This document shows positions 11,089-22,448 of a stretch of DNA of 64,000 nucleotides, piece after piece (the first letter of the stretch is position 1; each line of letters opens with the position of its first letter). The notes under the pieces were generated by a model. That model saw only the letters and a program-made list of their open reading frames with translations, was not told where the DNA came from and ran no database searches. The DNA is taken from assembly GCA_951799425.1 (NCBI GenBank), contig OX637409.1:12744960-12808959 (forward strand), in the 5' to 3' direction. The position numbers were made by a program, and so were the translations under genes. Source of the stretch: Ilex aquifolium. Lineage: Eukaryota; Streptophyta; Magnoliopsida; Aquifoliales; Aquifoliaceae.

Positions 11089-11937
11089 ATGGCATATAGA
11101 GGAAGGGGACGCCGCTATGGTGGACGGAACAATAACCAACCACCACTGGCCGCTGGCCAACAAGCCATTATGGAGGCTATGGGTGCGATGGCTGCTGACC
11201 TAGCACAGGCTAGTGCAAATCTGAGCCAAGGGGCTCAAGTTATCCAATAGAGTCTCAGTTCCGTGGGGCATCAACGTCCATGGAAAAAGCGTAAAACATC
11301 GAGGCCTTGTTACCAGGCAGGTCAGAGGATTTGCTATCATTGTCGCCAGCTAGGCCACAAGAGACGGGATTGTCCTCAAAGGCAAGGATCCCAAGGCCAT
11401 ATAAAGAGGAGTTGTCCCTTGAGGCAAACCTCACGGAGTTCCGAGACGTCTCAAACCCAGTCGTCAGTGGGACTCGTACAAACACATGTTGTTCCTCCCT
11501 GTCCCACTACGGACCAGGAAAATTTGTTTCAGCTACAGGGTGCTATCCAAGCCCCTAGTACTTCACATGCGGAGACTCCGCAAGTAGGCCGGATGAGCCA
11601 GGATGTGGGCCAAGGCCAAGGGCAATCCTCTCAGAGTAGGAGATACTTCAGGGTTCCCAGTCAAGTAGGACAGAGGCCATGTTTCCATTGCTACCAAGTG
11701 GGTCACCGGAAACGGGATTGTCCTCAGAGGCAGAGACCCCAGAGATATGAGGCACCTCAGTCACAGTCTTCGGTGGGACAGCCACAGACTTACCATGTTC
11801 CTCCCTACCCCACCGTGGATCAGGGGAGCCAGTACCAGTTTCAGGGTACATTTCTTATTTCCCTGTTTGTGGTACACATGTTATTTGATGTGAACATGTC
11901 ATATACTGTTATTTTCACGTTCTTGCGCATGATATAG
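11089..11937 (+). pseudogene. Family-Y gag without capsid domain, copy 1 (nonsense mutation)
   Basis: The start MAYRGRGRR is the Arg/Gly-rich N-terminus of gypsy gag. Codon 54 is TAG (11248-11250), where copy 2 has CAG. Beyond it the frame continues with two CCHC zinc knuckles, CYHCRQLGHKRRDC and CFHCYQVGHRKRDC, and a partial third (GHIKRSC), in a Gln/Ser-rich linker. The retrotransposon capsid domain that should lie between the N-terminus and the knuckles is missing. The last residues are hydrophobic and unlike gag, probably read-through into non-homologous sequence. The same deletion is present in copy 2, so it predates the array duplication. Confidence 0.8.
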
Positions 11938-11996
11938 TTTTAGATATCGCAAATCAAGAAGGGTTCTTATGGGTAAATTCTCCCCTAGGAGCTAGG

Positions 11997-12557
11997 GTGA
12001 GAGTTGATCAAATATGTCGGGGTTGTGAGTTAGAGATCTCAGGGATTCTACTCACCGTTGACCTTAGGGTCATTGACATGTCGGAGTTTGATGTAATCCT
12101 GGGGGTGGATTGGTTGATAGTACACCTAGTCGTCATAGATTGTGATCGTAAGCGGGTCACAGCCTACACACCGAATAGTGTTTGTTTTAAGTTCCAGGGG
12201 GAAAAACATGATGCTTTACCTCAAGCCGTGTACGACTCTAGATGGCACGGGCAGTTGATGGGTTGGCTGGCGAGCCTTACCCTAGAGGATGAGGCGAGAC
12301 AGGAATTGGGTCTACCTCGGGTTGTTTGTGAGTATGAAGACGTTTTTCCGGACGAACTACCGGGATTACCTACACGTAGGGACGTAGACTTCACTATTGA
12401 GTTGCATCCCGGTACTTTGCCCATTTCTATGACTCCACGTAGGATGGCACCAGTAGAGTGCGAATACTCTAGGTCCGAATACAAGAATTGTTGAACAAGG
12501 GCTTCTTTAGATCGAATGCTTTACCTCGAGGCGCTTCGGTTCTAATTACCAAAATTA
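11997..12557 (+). pseudogene. Family-Y protease C-terminus and start of RT, copy 1
   Basis: The segment MSEFDVILGVDWLIVHLVVIDCDRKRV is the end of a gypsy aspartic protease. It is followed by VVCEYEDVFPDELPGLP and VDFTIELHPGT, the family's RT lead-in. A frame shift near 12465 leads to IQELLNKGFF, after which the RT core is gone. The protease active-site DSGA motif is not visible upstream. All catalytic RT motifs are deleted at about 12557. Confidence 0.8.
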
Positions 12558-12565
12558 CAGAGTAG

Positions 12566-13027
12566 GTTTGCTCCATTCTTATTCTACTAGTTTCGGAAAG
12601 GGGACAGAGGTACACAGTATATTGTGATACCTCGAAGGACGGACTCGGATGTGTCTTGATGCAGTCCGGGAGGGTTGTGGCTTATGGTTCTCGGCAGTTA
12701 ATGAATCATGAGCAGAATTACCCCACGCACGATATGGAATTGGCGGCCATTGTCTATGCCTTGAAGACTTGGCGCCACTATTTATACGGTGAGCGGTTTG
12801 AGGTGTTTTCGGACCACAAAAGTCTGAAGTACATCTTTACACAGCGAAACCTCAATATGAGGCAACGCAGGTGGATGGAGTGTTTGGAAGATTATGACTT
12901 CACTTTGCATTACCACCCCGATAAGGCAAACGTGGTGGCTGCTGCACTCAGCCGCAAGTCACGGGGAGTTGTGACTGGTGTAGCTTCCCGCGAGTGGCGG
13001 ATGCTCGAGACCGTGGGACACAGTTGA
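12566..13027 (+). pseudogene. Family-Y RNase H, copy 1
   Basis: The frame enters as [21 protein letters not shown], then [31 protein letters not shown] and [16 protein letters not shown]. The acidic residues of RNase H are visible (CDTS, ELAA, SDHKS). The usual VADALSR is VVAAALSR. It starts right after the RT deletion and ends in TGA at 13025-13027. It would degrade the RNA strand of the RNA-DNA hybrid in an active element. Confidence 0.85.
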
Positions 13028-13802
13028 TGATGAGTACTGTTTTTCATCCCCACACGGATGGTCAGTCAGAGAGGACTATTCATACGATAGAGGACATGCT
13101 ACGGGCATGCGTTACCCTTAGTGGAGTTCGCCTATAACAATAGTTATCAGGCGAGCATACAGATGGCACCCTATGAGGCACTATATGGGAGGCCATGTCG
13201 ATCTCCGGTTTGTTGGACGGAGGTTGGAGAGAGACCTTCTACGGGTCCGGACTTGGTTAGAGACACCTCAGAGAAGGTGGGCTTGATACGGAAGCGTCTT
13301 CTCACGGCTCAGAGCCGGCAGAAGAGCTACGCCGATAGACGGCGGCGACCTCTAGAGTTTGAGGTGGGAGATCATGTCTTCTTGTAGGTAATGCCTAAAA
13401 GAGGAGTGGTCAGGTTCGGCAAGCGGGGAAAGCTGTCGCCGAGGTATATCGGGCCCTTCGAGGTACTCGAGAGGGTAGGTACAGTTACTTACCGGATGGC
13501 GTTACCGCCAAAACCTATCTGGTGTTCATGCAGTATTCCATGTCTCTATGCTCTAGAAATACACCCCAGATCCGACTCAGGTGGTGGATTGGGGCGAGCT
13601 TATTGTTGATGCGGATGGGACCTTCGAGGAGGGACCGGTGCGTATCATAGATAGCCGGGATCAGGTTTTGCGAGGCAAGACCGTGAGGCTAGTGAAGGTG
13701 CTGCGGCAGCACCGGGGAGTGGAAGAGGCGACATGGGAGCGCGAGGACACCGTACGTGCCAATTATCCTTTCTTGTTTGAGGATGGAGGTACATTTTTAT
13801 AG
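13028..13802 (+). pseudogene. Family-Y integrase core end and chromodomain, copy 1
   Basis: [23 protein letters not shown] contains the last part of the integrase core including the catalytic Glu of QSE. A small deletion shifts frame to [34 protein letters not shown] follows FEVGDHVFL (13385-13387). After it come VMPKRGVVRFGKRGKLSPRYIGPFEVLERVG, a one-base frameshift, and the chromodomain FEEGPVRIIDSRDQ...EEATWERED...FLFED. The zinc-binding domain and first two catalytic Asp residues are deleted. Copy 2 has the same lesions. Confidence 0.85.
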
Positions 13803-13883
13803 TCATTTACTATTACATGACTGTAGCATATGCATGCGGTTACGTGTGTATGTGTGTGTGAATTTCGGGGACGAAATTCTTTT

Positions 13884-13896
13884 AAGGGGGGAAGAA
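13884..13896 (+). other. Polypurine tract before LTR C
   Basis: AAGGGGGGAAGAA directly before the TG of LTR C. Confidence 0.8.
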
Positions 13897-14286
13897 TGTA
13901 AAACCCGGGCAAATTTGAACTTTTTCTGAAAAAGGGCAAAATGGTAATTTGCCACCCTTATGCGTATTTAGAATGCTCATGTTCTAGAGCTCGGATGGGG
14001 AAACAGAGTTCCCCATTGGATTCGTATCGCAAAATCTAGTCAACCTGTCAAATTTCGTCGAATTCCGAGATAGTCAGATTTTTACACGTCGTTCGAGGCG
14101 ACTGCGTGGCGAATGACATTTTAAAGGTCCCCAATAATGGATTTTATATAATTTCCCTAAAATTAAGTTAAAGTTCAAATAAAATCAATTTGAACTTAAT
14201 CCCAGATATAATGAATCGTTTCCGGACGAAAAACGGACCCGGCAGTAGTGAACATGCAGTGTAACTTGGACCGCACATTAAGGGGG

Positions 14287-14294
14287 TATAAATA
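14287..14294 (+). promoter_or_regulatory. TATA box of LTR C
   Basis: TATAAATA in the same context as LTR B. Confidence 0.65.
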
Positions 14295-14740
14295 GGGACA
14301 AATATCTGAAAAATCAGATATTTCACACATTATTCAACCTCTTGGCCGGCCATAGGGAGAGAGGAGAGAAAAGAGAAAAAGAAAAAATCAAACTTCAAGC
14401 TTCTCCGTCCGATCCAAGGAGTTCCGTCGGTCGGAATCTGTCGATCCAAGAGGCAAAGTTCATCTCCTCGACGAGGGCTACGCGTACGTACCAAGAACAA
14501 GAGATTTCACCGAAGATCCAAGATGAGTCTTTGGGGAAAAATCAAGGTTTTGGGTTGGTTTTGGTGTTCTTGAAGTCTCCACACTTCAATCTACGCTACA
14601 AGAGGTAGGGTATTTCCTACTTGGGTTTTACTCCTACCTTAAGGGGCTGTTTTGTTGACTGAAACATGGCTGTATTTTTGACTGAAATATGGCTATTTAT
14701 AGACTGTTTTAGGGGCTGTTATATGGCCTCTTTTGGGTGG

Positions 14741-14878
14741 TAATTAGCAGACTGTTTTATGCCTAATTAGCGGACTGTTTTATGCCTAATTAGTGGACTA
14801 TTTTATGCCTAATTAGCGGACTGATTTATGCCTAATTAGCGGACTGTTTTATGCCTGATTAGTGGACTGTTTTGTGTT
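14741..14878 (+). repeat. 23-bp tandem repeat, about 6 units, in LTR C
   Basis: Same unit as at 8531. The last unit runs into the TTTAGCGGGCTG sequence directly. Confidence 0.8.
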
Positions 14879-16827
14879 GTTTTAGCGGGCTGTTTAGTGG
14901 CTGAATTTGGGACTGATTATGGCCTGTTTTAGGGGCTGTTTAGTGGCTGAATTTGGGACTATTTATGGACTGTTTTTGGTTGCATTCATTGGACTATTTT
15001 GGGTTGAATTCAAGGACTGTTTATAGACTATTTTTGGGTTGAATTCATGGATTGTTTTTGGGTTGAATTCATGGACTGTTTTGGGTTGAATTCATGGACT
15101 GTTTTTATGCCATTTCACGGACTGTTTTAGGCCATTTCATGGACTATTTTTAGGCCATTTCATGGACTTTTTTAGAGCCGTTATGAAAGTGAGGATTTGG
15201 GAATAGATTTGGCTTGGAAAAATTTCTAGTTTAAGTTTTGTATATGGAAGTTACTTATGTAATTTTTCTTGAAACTTGATATTATGTGGGCATTGTTATG
15301 TGATAACATGACTTGTTGCCTTAATGGAATTTGCTAAATGCTTATGTGAGATTAAAGTGTGTTGTTGATATATGTTTAAGAATGTATTGACATGGGGGTG
15401 AAATTACGGTATTTATATGCTCATGATATAAATTGTCATGGATATGTTTATATATGTGGTTCAAATTGTCTATATGGCATTTATCACATATGGAACATGA
15501 CATTGGTATTGCAAATGTTCATTACATTGCATATGCATAAAGGCATTACATTCATGGGTATAAGGCATGAGTGTGTGTGTGAGTGGGCATCACATTCATG
15601 GGCATAAGTCATGAGTGTGGGTGTGTGGGTGCATGGTTGATCAAACACCATTCTTGGTGGTTGATATGTGAACTCGGGAAAGTTGGATCGAAGATCCGGC
15701 TGAGTTACACGGTTTCATGCATAAGAAAAACTTGTGTCGGGTATAGCAAGCAAGGCTAGACTCTCCCTCGGATGCAAAACCCGGCCACTTGGTTTATACA
15801 TTTTTCGGCGGTGAAATTCCAGAAAAGTGTAAGTTAGGCCCACGGAGCCGGCGGTGTGATTCCAAAATCCGTTGCCCAGGAAGACACAAGATTTTGTTAT
15901 CTAAAAACACCCATTCAATGGGTAGCATCCAATAATGATTTGATTTTATAAAACACATGATTTTAGTTCAAACGGTCATTGGATGTATTTTCCGTCATAA
16001 GACGGGTTCATTACACATGTGCATTGCATTGTGTTGTGGGAGTCGGTGAGGACTCGAGTTGAAGTTGCATGAGTGAGTTTCATCTCATTTCATGGCATGG
16101 CATAGGATTCCCATCATTGAATGCATATTCTTGATTGGAATGTTTTGAATGATTAATTGCATGTGCACATTTCATATGCATCTAGGGTGGGGAGTAGCCT
16201 CTGTAGGAATTACTCTACTGGGCGTGGCTCACCCTATACGGGAAAACATTTCAGGTGTGGGATATACGCCGGTGGACGGCTCTCATTCCGAACCGCAAGG
16301 GTGAAGAAAGCCGACTTGTGGCTTTTATAACTCTTTTTGTAAACCTTTTGGAACAAACTAGTTTTGGCATGTAACTTTTATGTAAAGAGTTGTAAATTGA
16401 ACTTATATTAACTATGTTTGATGCATAGGTGTGATGTGTTTATATGTTACACTTTTACAGGCCATGTTACACTTTTATACGCCATGTTACACTTTTATAC
16501 GTCATGTTACACTTTTACACGCCAATGTCACACTTCGTACATTAACATAGGAACCCCGGTTTTAGGGGCATTACAAGTATGCATAAATGGACCCGGTGTG
16601 GTCATTATTTTATATTGGGTCTCGGATGGGTCATATGATTATATATTGCACAGGTTGGATTTTGAGTAGAGCTTCCCGTACAAAGGAGACTCTACCCGAA
16701 TTTTTTTTAAATTAGGGATCCCGGTAAATGGGACATAACGGTGTGATATCGAGTTACGCGATATCCACAGGCATTCCGCGGGTTGATGGGTGATCAACGG
16801 ACCCCCAGATTTTGGGGCGTCACAGCT

Positions 16828-16839
16828 TGGTATCAGAGC
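16828..16839 (+). other. Primer-binding site after LTR C
   Basis: TGGTATCAGAGC, tRNA-Met type, three bases past the LTR end. The leader to 17206 holds no gene. Confidence 0.85.
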
Positions 16840-17206
16840 TTAGGTATACGATTAACCTAGGGCTTGATGGGCATGGGTCTTGACCATTGCATTCCATACG
16901 CATTTCATGTATTGTGCTATATTTACTACATGTTATGTGCTTTGAAGTTGCTGCATGCTATGTGCTACTTGCTATGTGGATAATATACACGGTAGGATTC
17001 ATATGGAAATGAACACACTAGGGTTAGAAAACATAACCTTGGGAGTGGTAAAATGAATGAACGGGATGGTTCATGATGTAATTGTCTAGTAGTGAGTGGT
17101 ATACGCATTACTAGGGAGACAATGAGAAGAATTCTCAACGTTTCAATTTTGATCCCTACTTTGGGATACTAAGTTAGTACTCTATTGCTATTTGACATGT
17201 GTGTAG

Positions 17207-18055
17207 ATGACATATAGAGGAAGGGGACGCCGCAATGGTGGACGGAACAATAACCAACCACCACTGGCCGTTGACCAACAAGCCATTATGGAGGCTATGG
17301 GTGCGATGGTTGCTGACCTAGCACAGGCTAGTGCAAATCTGAGCCAAGGGGCTCAAGTTATCCAACAGAGTCTGAGTTCCGTGGGGCATCAACGTCCATG
17401 GAAAAAGCGTAAAACATCAAGGCCTTGTTACCAGGCAGGTCAGAGGATTTGCTATCATTGTCGCCAGCTAGGCCACAAGAGACGGGATTGTCCTCAAAGG
17501 CAGGGATCCCAAGGCCATATAAAGAGGAGTTGTCCCTTGAGGCAAACCACACGGAGTTCCGAGACGTCTCAAACCCAGTCGTCAGTGGGACTCGTACAAG
17601 CACATGTTGTTCCTCCCTGTCCCACTACGGACCAGGAAAATTTGTTTCAGCTACAGGGTGCTATCCAAGCCCCTAGTACTTCACATGCGGAGACTCCGCA
17701 AGTAGGCCGGATGAGCCAGGATGTGGGCCAAGGCCAAGGGCAATCCTCTCAGAGTAGGAGATACTTCAGGGTTCCCAGTCAAGTAGGACAGAGGCCATGT
17801 TTCCATTGCTACCAAGTGGGTCACCGGAAACGGGATTGTCCTCAGAGGCAGAGACCCCAGAGATATGAGGCACCTCAGTCACAGTCTTCGGTGGGACAGC
17901 CACAGACTTACCATGTTCCTCCCTACCCCACCGTGGATCAGGGGAGCCAATACCAGTTTCAGGGTACATTTCTTATTTCCCTGTTTGTGGTACACATGTT
18001 ATTTGATGTGAACATGTCATATACTGTTATTTTCACGTTCTTGCGCATGATATAG
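17207..18055 (+). CDS. Family-Y gag without capsid domain, copy 2 (open frame)
   Basis: This is an uninterrupted 282-residue frame starting MTYRGRGRRNGGRNNNQ. Residues about 1-57 are the Arg/Gly-rich gag start. There are CCHC knuckles at about residues 84-97 (CYHCRQLGHKRRDC) and 196-209 (CFHCYQVGHRKRDC), and a partial one around 107-113 (GHIKRSC). The linker is rich in Gln and Ser. The capsid fold is absent, so it could at most bind nucleic acid. Codon 54 is CAG here and TAG in copy 1. The final ~30 residues are hydrophobic and have no gag likeness. Whether it is expressed is unknown. Confidence 0.65.
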   Translation: MTYRGRGRRNGGRNNNQPPLAVDQQAIMEAMGAMVADLAQASANLSQGAQVIQQSLSSVGHQRPWKKRKTSRPCYQAGQRICYHCRQLGHKRRDCPQRQGSQGHIKRSCPLRQTTRSSETSQTQSSVGLVQAHVVPPCPTTDQENLFQLQGAIQAPSTSHAETPQVGRMSQDVGQGQGQSSQSRRYFRVPSQVGQRPCFHCYQVGHRKRDCPQRQRPQRYEAPQSQSSVGQPQTYHVPPYPTVDQGSQYQFQGTFLISLFVVHMLFDVNMSYTVIFTFLRMI

Positions 18056-18114
18056 TTTTAGATATCGCAAATCAAGAAGGGTTCTTATGGGTAAATTCTC
18101 CTCTAGGAGCTAGG

Positions 18115-18675
18115 GTGAGAGTTGATCAAATATGTCGGGGTTGTGAGTTAGAGATCTCAGGGATTCTACTCACCGTTGACCTTAGGGTCATTGACATGTC
18201 GGAGTTTGATGTAATCCTGGGGGTGGATTGGTTGATAGTACACCTAGTCGTCATAGATTGTGATCGTAAGCGGGTCACAGCCTACACACCGAATAGTGTT
18301 TGTTTTAAGTTCCAGGGGGAAAAGCATGATGCTTTACCTCAAGCCGTGTACGACTCTAGATGGCACGGGCAGTTGATGGGTTGGCTGGCGAGCCTTACCC
18401 TAGAGGATGAGGCGAGACAGGAATTGGGTCTACCTCGGGTTGTTTGTGAGTATGAAGACGTTTTTCCGGACGAACTACCGGGATTACCTCCACGTAGGGA
18501 CGTAGACTTCACTATTGAGTTGCATCCCGATACTTTGCCCATTTCTATGACTCCACATAGGATGGCGCCAGTAGAGTGCGAAAACTCTAGGTCCGAATAC
18601 AAGAATTGTTGAACAAGGGCTTCTTTAGATCGAATGCTTCACCTCGAGGCGCTTCGGTTCTAATTACCAAAATTA
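18115..18675 (+). pseudogene. Family-Y protease C-terminus and start of RT, copy 2
   Basis: Same content as at 11997: SEFDVILGVDWLIVH, YEDVFPDELPGLPPRRDVDF, then a frameshift and loss of RT. The sequence runs to GAGTAGGTTTG at 18688, where a solo LTR has inserted. The uninterrupted version of this junction is seen at 12560-12570. Confidence 0.8.
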
Positions 18676-19144
18676 CAGAGTAGGTTTGTGATGAGCACAT
18701 AATATTGCATATTTGAAGGGCTCATTACATGCATTTTAACTCAACTTTTGCATTTAAGTGCTTAGAAGTTAGCCGTTTTGAACTATAATGTTGATATTTT
18801 GATGTTGCAACCTTTTATAGCTTAAATGATTGATTTTAGGACATTGCAACCTTGATGGATGTGTGGTGAAGGCATGGACACAATACATGAAGAATTGGAG
18901 GCTTAAAAGTGAAGAAATCAAGAAGGCATTGGTGCTTGGGAACAAGGGCACCAGCTGCAGCAACAATTGGAAGCACTGCCTCTGAATTCCTCCATTTTGA
19001 CCATGATCTACTCAGAATTTGGAAAAGTTCAAAACATGAAAATTGTAGATATGGGTGTCTTTTGGTGTCAAAATTTCAGCCCAATCCAACGGTTAGATCA
19101 AGAGTTATGACGATTCTACCGAAGGTGGTCCAGTGCAGAAAAAC

Positions 19145-19198
19145 AGTACCGGTACTCGGTACCGGTACCAAATAGTACCGGTACCTAGTACCGGTACT
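19145..19198. repeat. ACCGGT palindrome cluster in the solo LTR
   Basis: Four perfect palindromes within 54 bases: AGTACCGGTACT (19145), GGTACCGGTACC (19158), GTACCGGTAC (19175) and AGTACCGGTACT (19187). A clear TATA box is not visible close by; a weak TATATTCAG lies near 19490. Confidence 0.8.
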
Positions 19199-19785
19199 CC
19201 GGACCTTCTGGTCGCGAAAACAGCCTGTAACTCAACTTTGAGGCTTGGGGGTCCCACCTACACTTCTCCCACGCCTATCCCAACATTTCCTTACACATTT
19301 GCAGGTCTCTTACACATTTTGGGAAGACTTTTGAGGCTTGGCATTCAAGGAGGAAGAGAGAGAAATGGGCTGCCATGTGGGTTGCAGGCTAGCCTGTCCA
19401 AGGTTTCAACTCAGCCCCTCTTTGGTGTAAGACCTGCACACACCTAGGGGGACCCTCCATGGACGAAATTCAAGGCTCTCACTCTCCATTATATTCAGCA
19501 TTACATACACATTGTAGAGAGTTGGCTACCTAAGCTTAGGAGGAGAGATAGAGAGCTCCAAGGAGGAAGAAGATGAATAGTATAATGTAATTTCGTTTTT
19601 GCACTTCTTCCATCCTTTTCCATGTAATCTATTGTAAGACTTGTTTAAAGTTTTGTTTATTGTCTTTAATCTCATTTATTTCAAGAACTTTGCAAGTTTC
19701 AATACACCATTTTACATTTCACCATTGTTGCTCAAGTTCTTCATTTTCAAGCTTAAAATGGGTATTGAATATTTTTCTCCTTAGT

Positions 19786-20890
19786 TTACGATTTCTTGCT
19801 TTAAGATAAGTTTCATGCTTCATGCTTCATGTCTTCATTATATCCATTTACATTATTATGCTTGTCTTTCATTTTACCATGAGTAGTTAGATTTAAGTTG
19901 GTAAATCCAAAGGAAAATTTCTCTTGGGGATTCCATTTCAACTCATTCTCCTCCCTCCCTTAAGAGTCCAATGGTTCGGTTTGACGGGGTTGAGAGTGGA
20001 TGAATTGGTGCCTTTGATATTCCGTAGACTTGTCACGGTTTATTCTTAGATCATCACCAACCTCATCCCTAGCTTCCCCCGAATCAATTGTTCATTCATG
20101 CTCTATCGGAGTTAAGGAGGGATTGGAGTTGAAATGGTAGTCCTATTGGAGTGACTTCCTTTGGATTAGCCAACATTGTTTTCTTGCATTTTCCATACAT
20201 AAACACAACCACAAAACACAAATACAAGATTTTACACTTTCTTTTCTCTTTTGCAAAATCACCTTCCATAGAATTCCCTTTCCTTCCTTGAGGAGACGAC
20301 CTTGGAATACTTTCCAAGTAAAACACACGACAACGACCTTGGAATAGCTTTAGATTTCTTGTTGTAAGTTAATTTTCATGCTTCATGTCTTCATTATATG
20401 TCTTTACATTATGCTTGTCTTTCATTTTTATGTATGATTAGCTAGGATTTAAGTTGGTTAATCCAAGGGAAAATTCCTCTTGGGGATTCCATTTCACCTC
20501 TTCTTCATTCCTCCCTTTAGAGTCAAATGGTTCGGTTTGACGGGGTTGAGAGTGGATGAGTTGGTGAGCCTTTGATATTCCGTAGGCCTAGTCACGGTTT
20601 ATGCTTAGATTACTCACCAATCTCGTCCCTAGCTTCCCCCGAATCAATCGTTCATTCATGCTCAATCGGAGGAAGGCTTTGAGTTGGCTTGACATCCCCA
20701 TTGGAGTGAACCTTTGTGGTTAATCAACACTTGCTTTATTTGCATTTTCATTCACAAACCAAACACAAAACTCAAACAAAAGATTTTACATTTTCTTTTC
20801 ACTTTTGCAAAATCACTTTCACAAAACTCCATTTCCTTCCCTGAGGAAACGACCTTGGAATACTCTTCCAAGTAAAACACCGACAACGAA
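19786..20890 (+). repeat. Tandem duplication of ~550 bp within the solo LTR
   Basis: The segment from about 19786 to 20338 is repeated, diverged, at about 20339-20890. Both contain CTTCATGTCTTCATTATAT, GGTTCGGTTTGACGGGGTTG, TTCCCCCGAATCAAT, GACGACCTTGGAATAC or its variant and CCAAGTAAAACAC. The related LTR at 26400-27388 carries one copy. Confidence 0.8.
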
Positions 20891-21118
20891 AGACTCCTTA
20901 CGATTGGGGAGCACTTTTGTTCACCACACACGCATTCCATTCCATCCATTTTGTTCATTCCACAATTCCATTACATCTATTTTGTTGTTGTTTCCTATCT
21001 TATTGCATCATCCGGAGGGAGAGTGACACTCCCCCATCACTATAAGCCACAGACACACATTGAGGGTGAGGGTGATGTTTAGAGGTTAGGAAACAACGAC
21101 GGAATTTTCAATCAATCA

Positions 21119-21580
21119 GTTTGCTCCGTTCTTATTCTACTAGTTTCGGAAAGGGGACAGAGGTACACAGTATATTGTGATACCTCGAAGGACGGACTCG
21201 GATGTGTCTTGATGCAGTCCGGGAGGGTTGTGGCTTATGGTTCTCGGCAGTTAATGAATCATGAGCAGAATTACCCCACACACGATATGGAATTGGCGGC
21301 CATTGTCTTTGCCTTGAAGACTTGGCGCCACTATTTATACGGTGAGCGGTTTGAGGTGTTTTCGGACCACAAAAGTCTGAAGTACATCTTTACACAGCGA
21401 AACCTCAATATGAGGCAACGCAGGTGGATGGAGTGTTTGGAAGATTATGACTTCACTTTGCATTACCACCCCGGTAAGGCAAACGTGGTGGCTGCTGCAC
21501 TCAGCCGCAAGTCACGGGGAGTTGTGACTGGTGTAGCTTCCCGAGAGTGGCGGATGCTCGAGACCGTGGGACACAGTTGA
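21119..21580 (+). pseudogene. Family-Y RNase H, copy 2
   Basis: Resumes immediately after the solo LTR with the same frame as copy 1 ([19 protein letters not shown]...[11 protein letters not shown]...[14 protein letters not shown]...[10 protein letters not shown]). It has a few substitutions against copy 1, for example Y to F in AAIVFALK, and no added stops. It ends in TGA at 21578-21580. Confidence 0.85.
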
Positions 21581-22355
21581 TGATGAGCACTGTTTTTCAT
21601 CCCCACACGGATGGTCAGTCAGAGAGGACTATCCATACGATAGAGGACATGCTACGGGCATGCGTTACCCTTAGTGGAGTTCGCCTATAACAATAGTTAT
21701 CAGGCGAGCATACAGATGGCACCCTATGAGGCACTATATGGGAGGCCATGTCGATCTTCGGTTTGTTGGATGGAGGTTGGAGAGAGACCTTCTACGGGTC
21801 CGGACTTGGTTAGAGACACCTCAGAGAAGGTGGGCTTGATACGGAAGCGTCTTCTCACGGCTCAGAGCCGGCAGAAGAGCTACGCCGATAGACGGCGGCG
21901 ACCTCTAGAGTTTGAGGTGGGAGATCATGTCTTCTTGTAGGTAATGCCTAAAAGAGGAGCGGTCAGGTTCGGCAAGCGGGGAAAGCTGTCGCCGAGGTAT
22001 ATCGGGCCCTTCGAGGTACTCAAGAGGGTAGGTACAGTTGCTTACCGGTTGGCGTTACCGCCAAAACCTATCTGGTGTTCATGCAGTATTCCATGTCTCT
22101 ATGCTCCAGAAATACACCCCAGATCCGACTCAGGTGGAGGATTGGGGCAAGCTTATTGTTGATACGGATGGGACCTTCGAGGAGGGACCGATGCGTATCA
22201 TAGATAGCCGGGATCAGGTTTTGCGAGGCAAGACCGTGAGGATAGTGAAGGCGCTGCGGCAGCACCGGGGAGTGGAAGAGGCGACATGGGAGCGCGAGGA
22301 CACCGTACGTGCCAATTATCTTTTCTTGTTTGAGGATGGAGGTACATTTTTATAG
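21581..22355 (+). pseudogene. Family-Y integrase core end and chromodomain, copy 2
   Basis: Same lesions as copy 1: missing zinc-binding domain and core start, frame change before [14 protein letters not shown] after FEVGDHVFL (21938-21940), one-base frameshift before CCTATCTGG, then the chromodomain (FEEGPMRIIDSRDQ...EEATWERED...FLFED). This identity of lesions is the main evidence that the array arose by duplication of one damaged unit. Confidence 0.85.
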
Positions 22356-22435
22356 TCATTTACTATTACATGACTGTAGCATAGCATGCGGTTACGTGTG
22401 TATGTGTGTGTGAATTTCGGGGACGAAATTCTTTT

Positions 22436-22448
22436 AAGGGGGGAAGAA
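22436..22448 (+). other. Polypurine tract before LTR D
   Basis: AAGGGGGGAAGAA directly before LTR D. Confidence 0.8.

Larger units (their letters stand above)
13897..16824 (+). repeat. LTR C, family Y (2928 bp), shared middle LTR
   Basis: TGTAAAACCCGGGC...GGGGCGTCACA, preceded by the polypurine tract of internal copy 1 and followed by the primer-binding site of internal copy 2. It therefore serves as 3' LTR of one unit and 5' LTR of the next. It is 92 bp shorter than LTR B, largely through fewer 23-bp units (about 6, 14741-14878) and loss in the following GAATTC repeats. Confidence 0.9.
18689..21118 (+). mobile_element. Solo Athila-type LTR (2430 bp) inside copy 2
   Basis: It begins TGATGAGCACATAATATT and ends CAATCAATCA, and is flanked on both sides by the 5-base GTTTG (18684-18688 and 21119-21123). 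Copy 1 of the tandem array shows the empty site at 12564-12568, so the boundaries are proven internally. The 3' part resembles 26400-27388, the LTR of the Athila-type element further right. No internal element sequence is present, so it is a recombination-derived solo LTR. Open frames inside have no family match. Confidence 0.9.
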
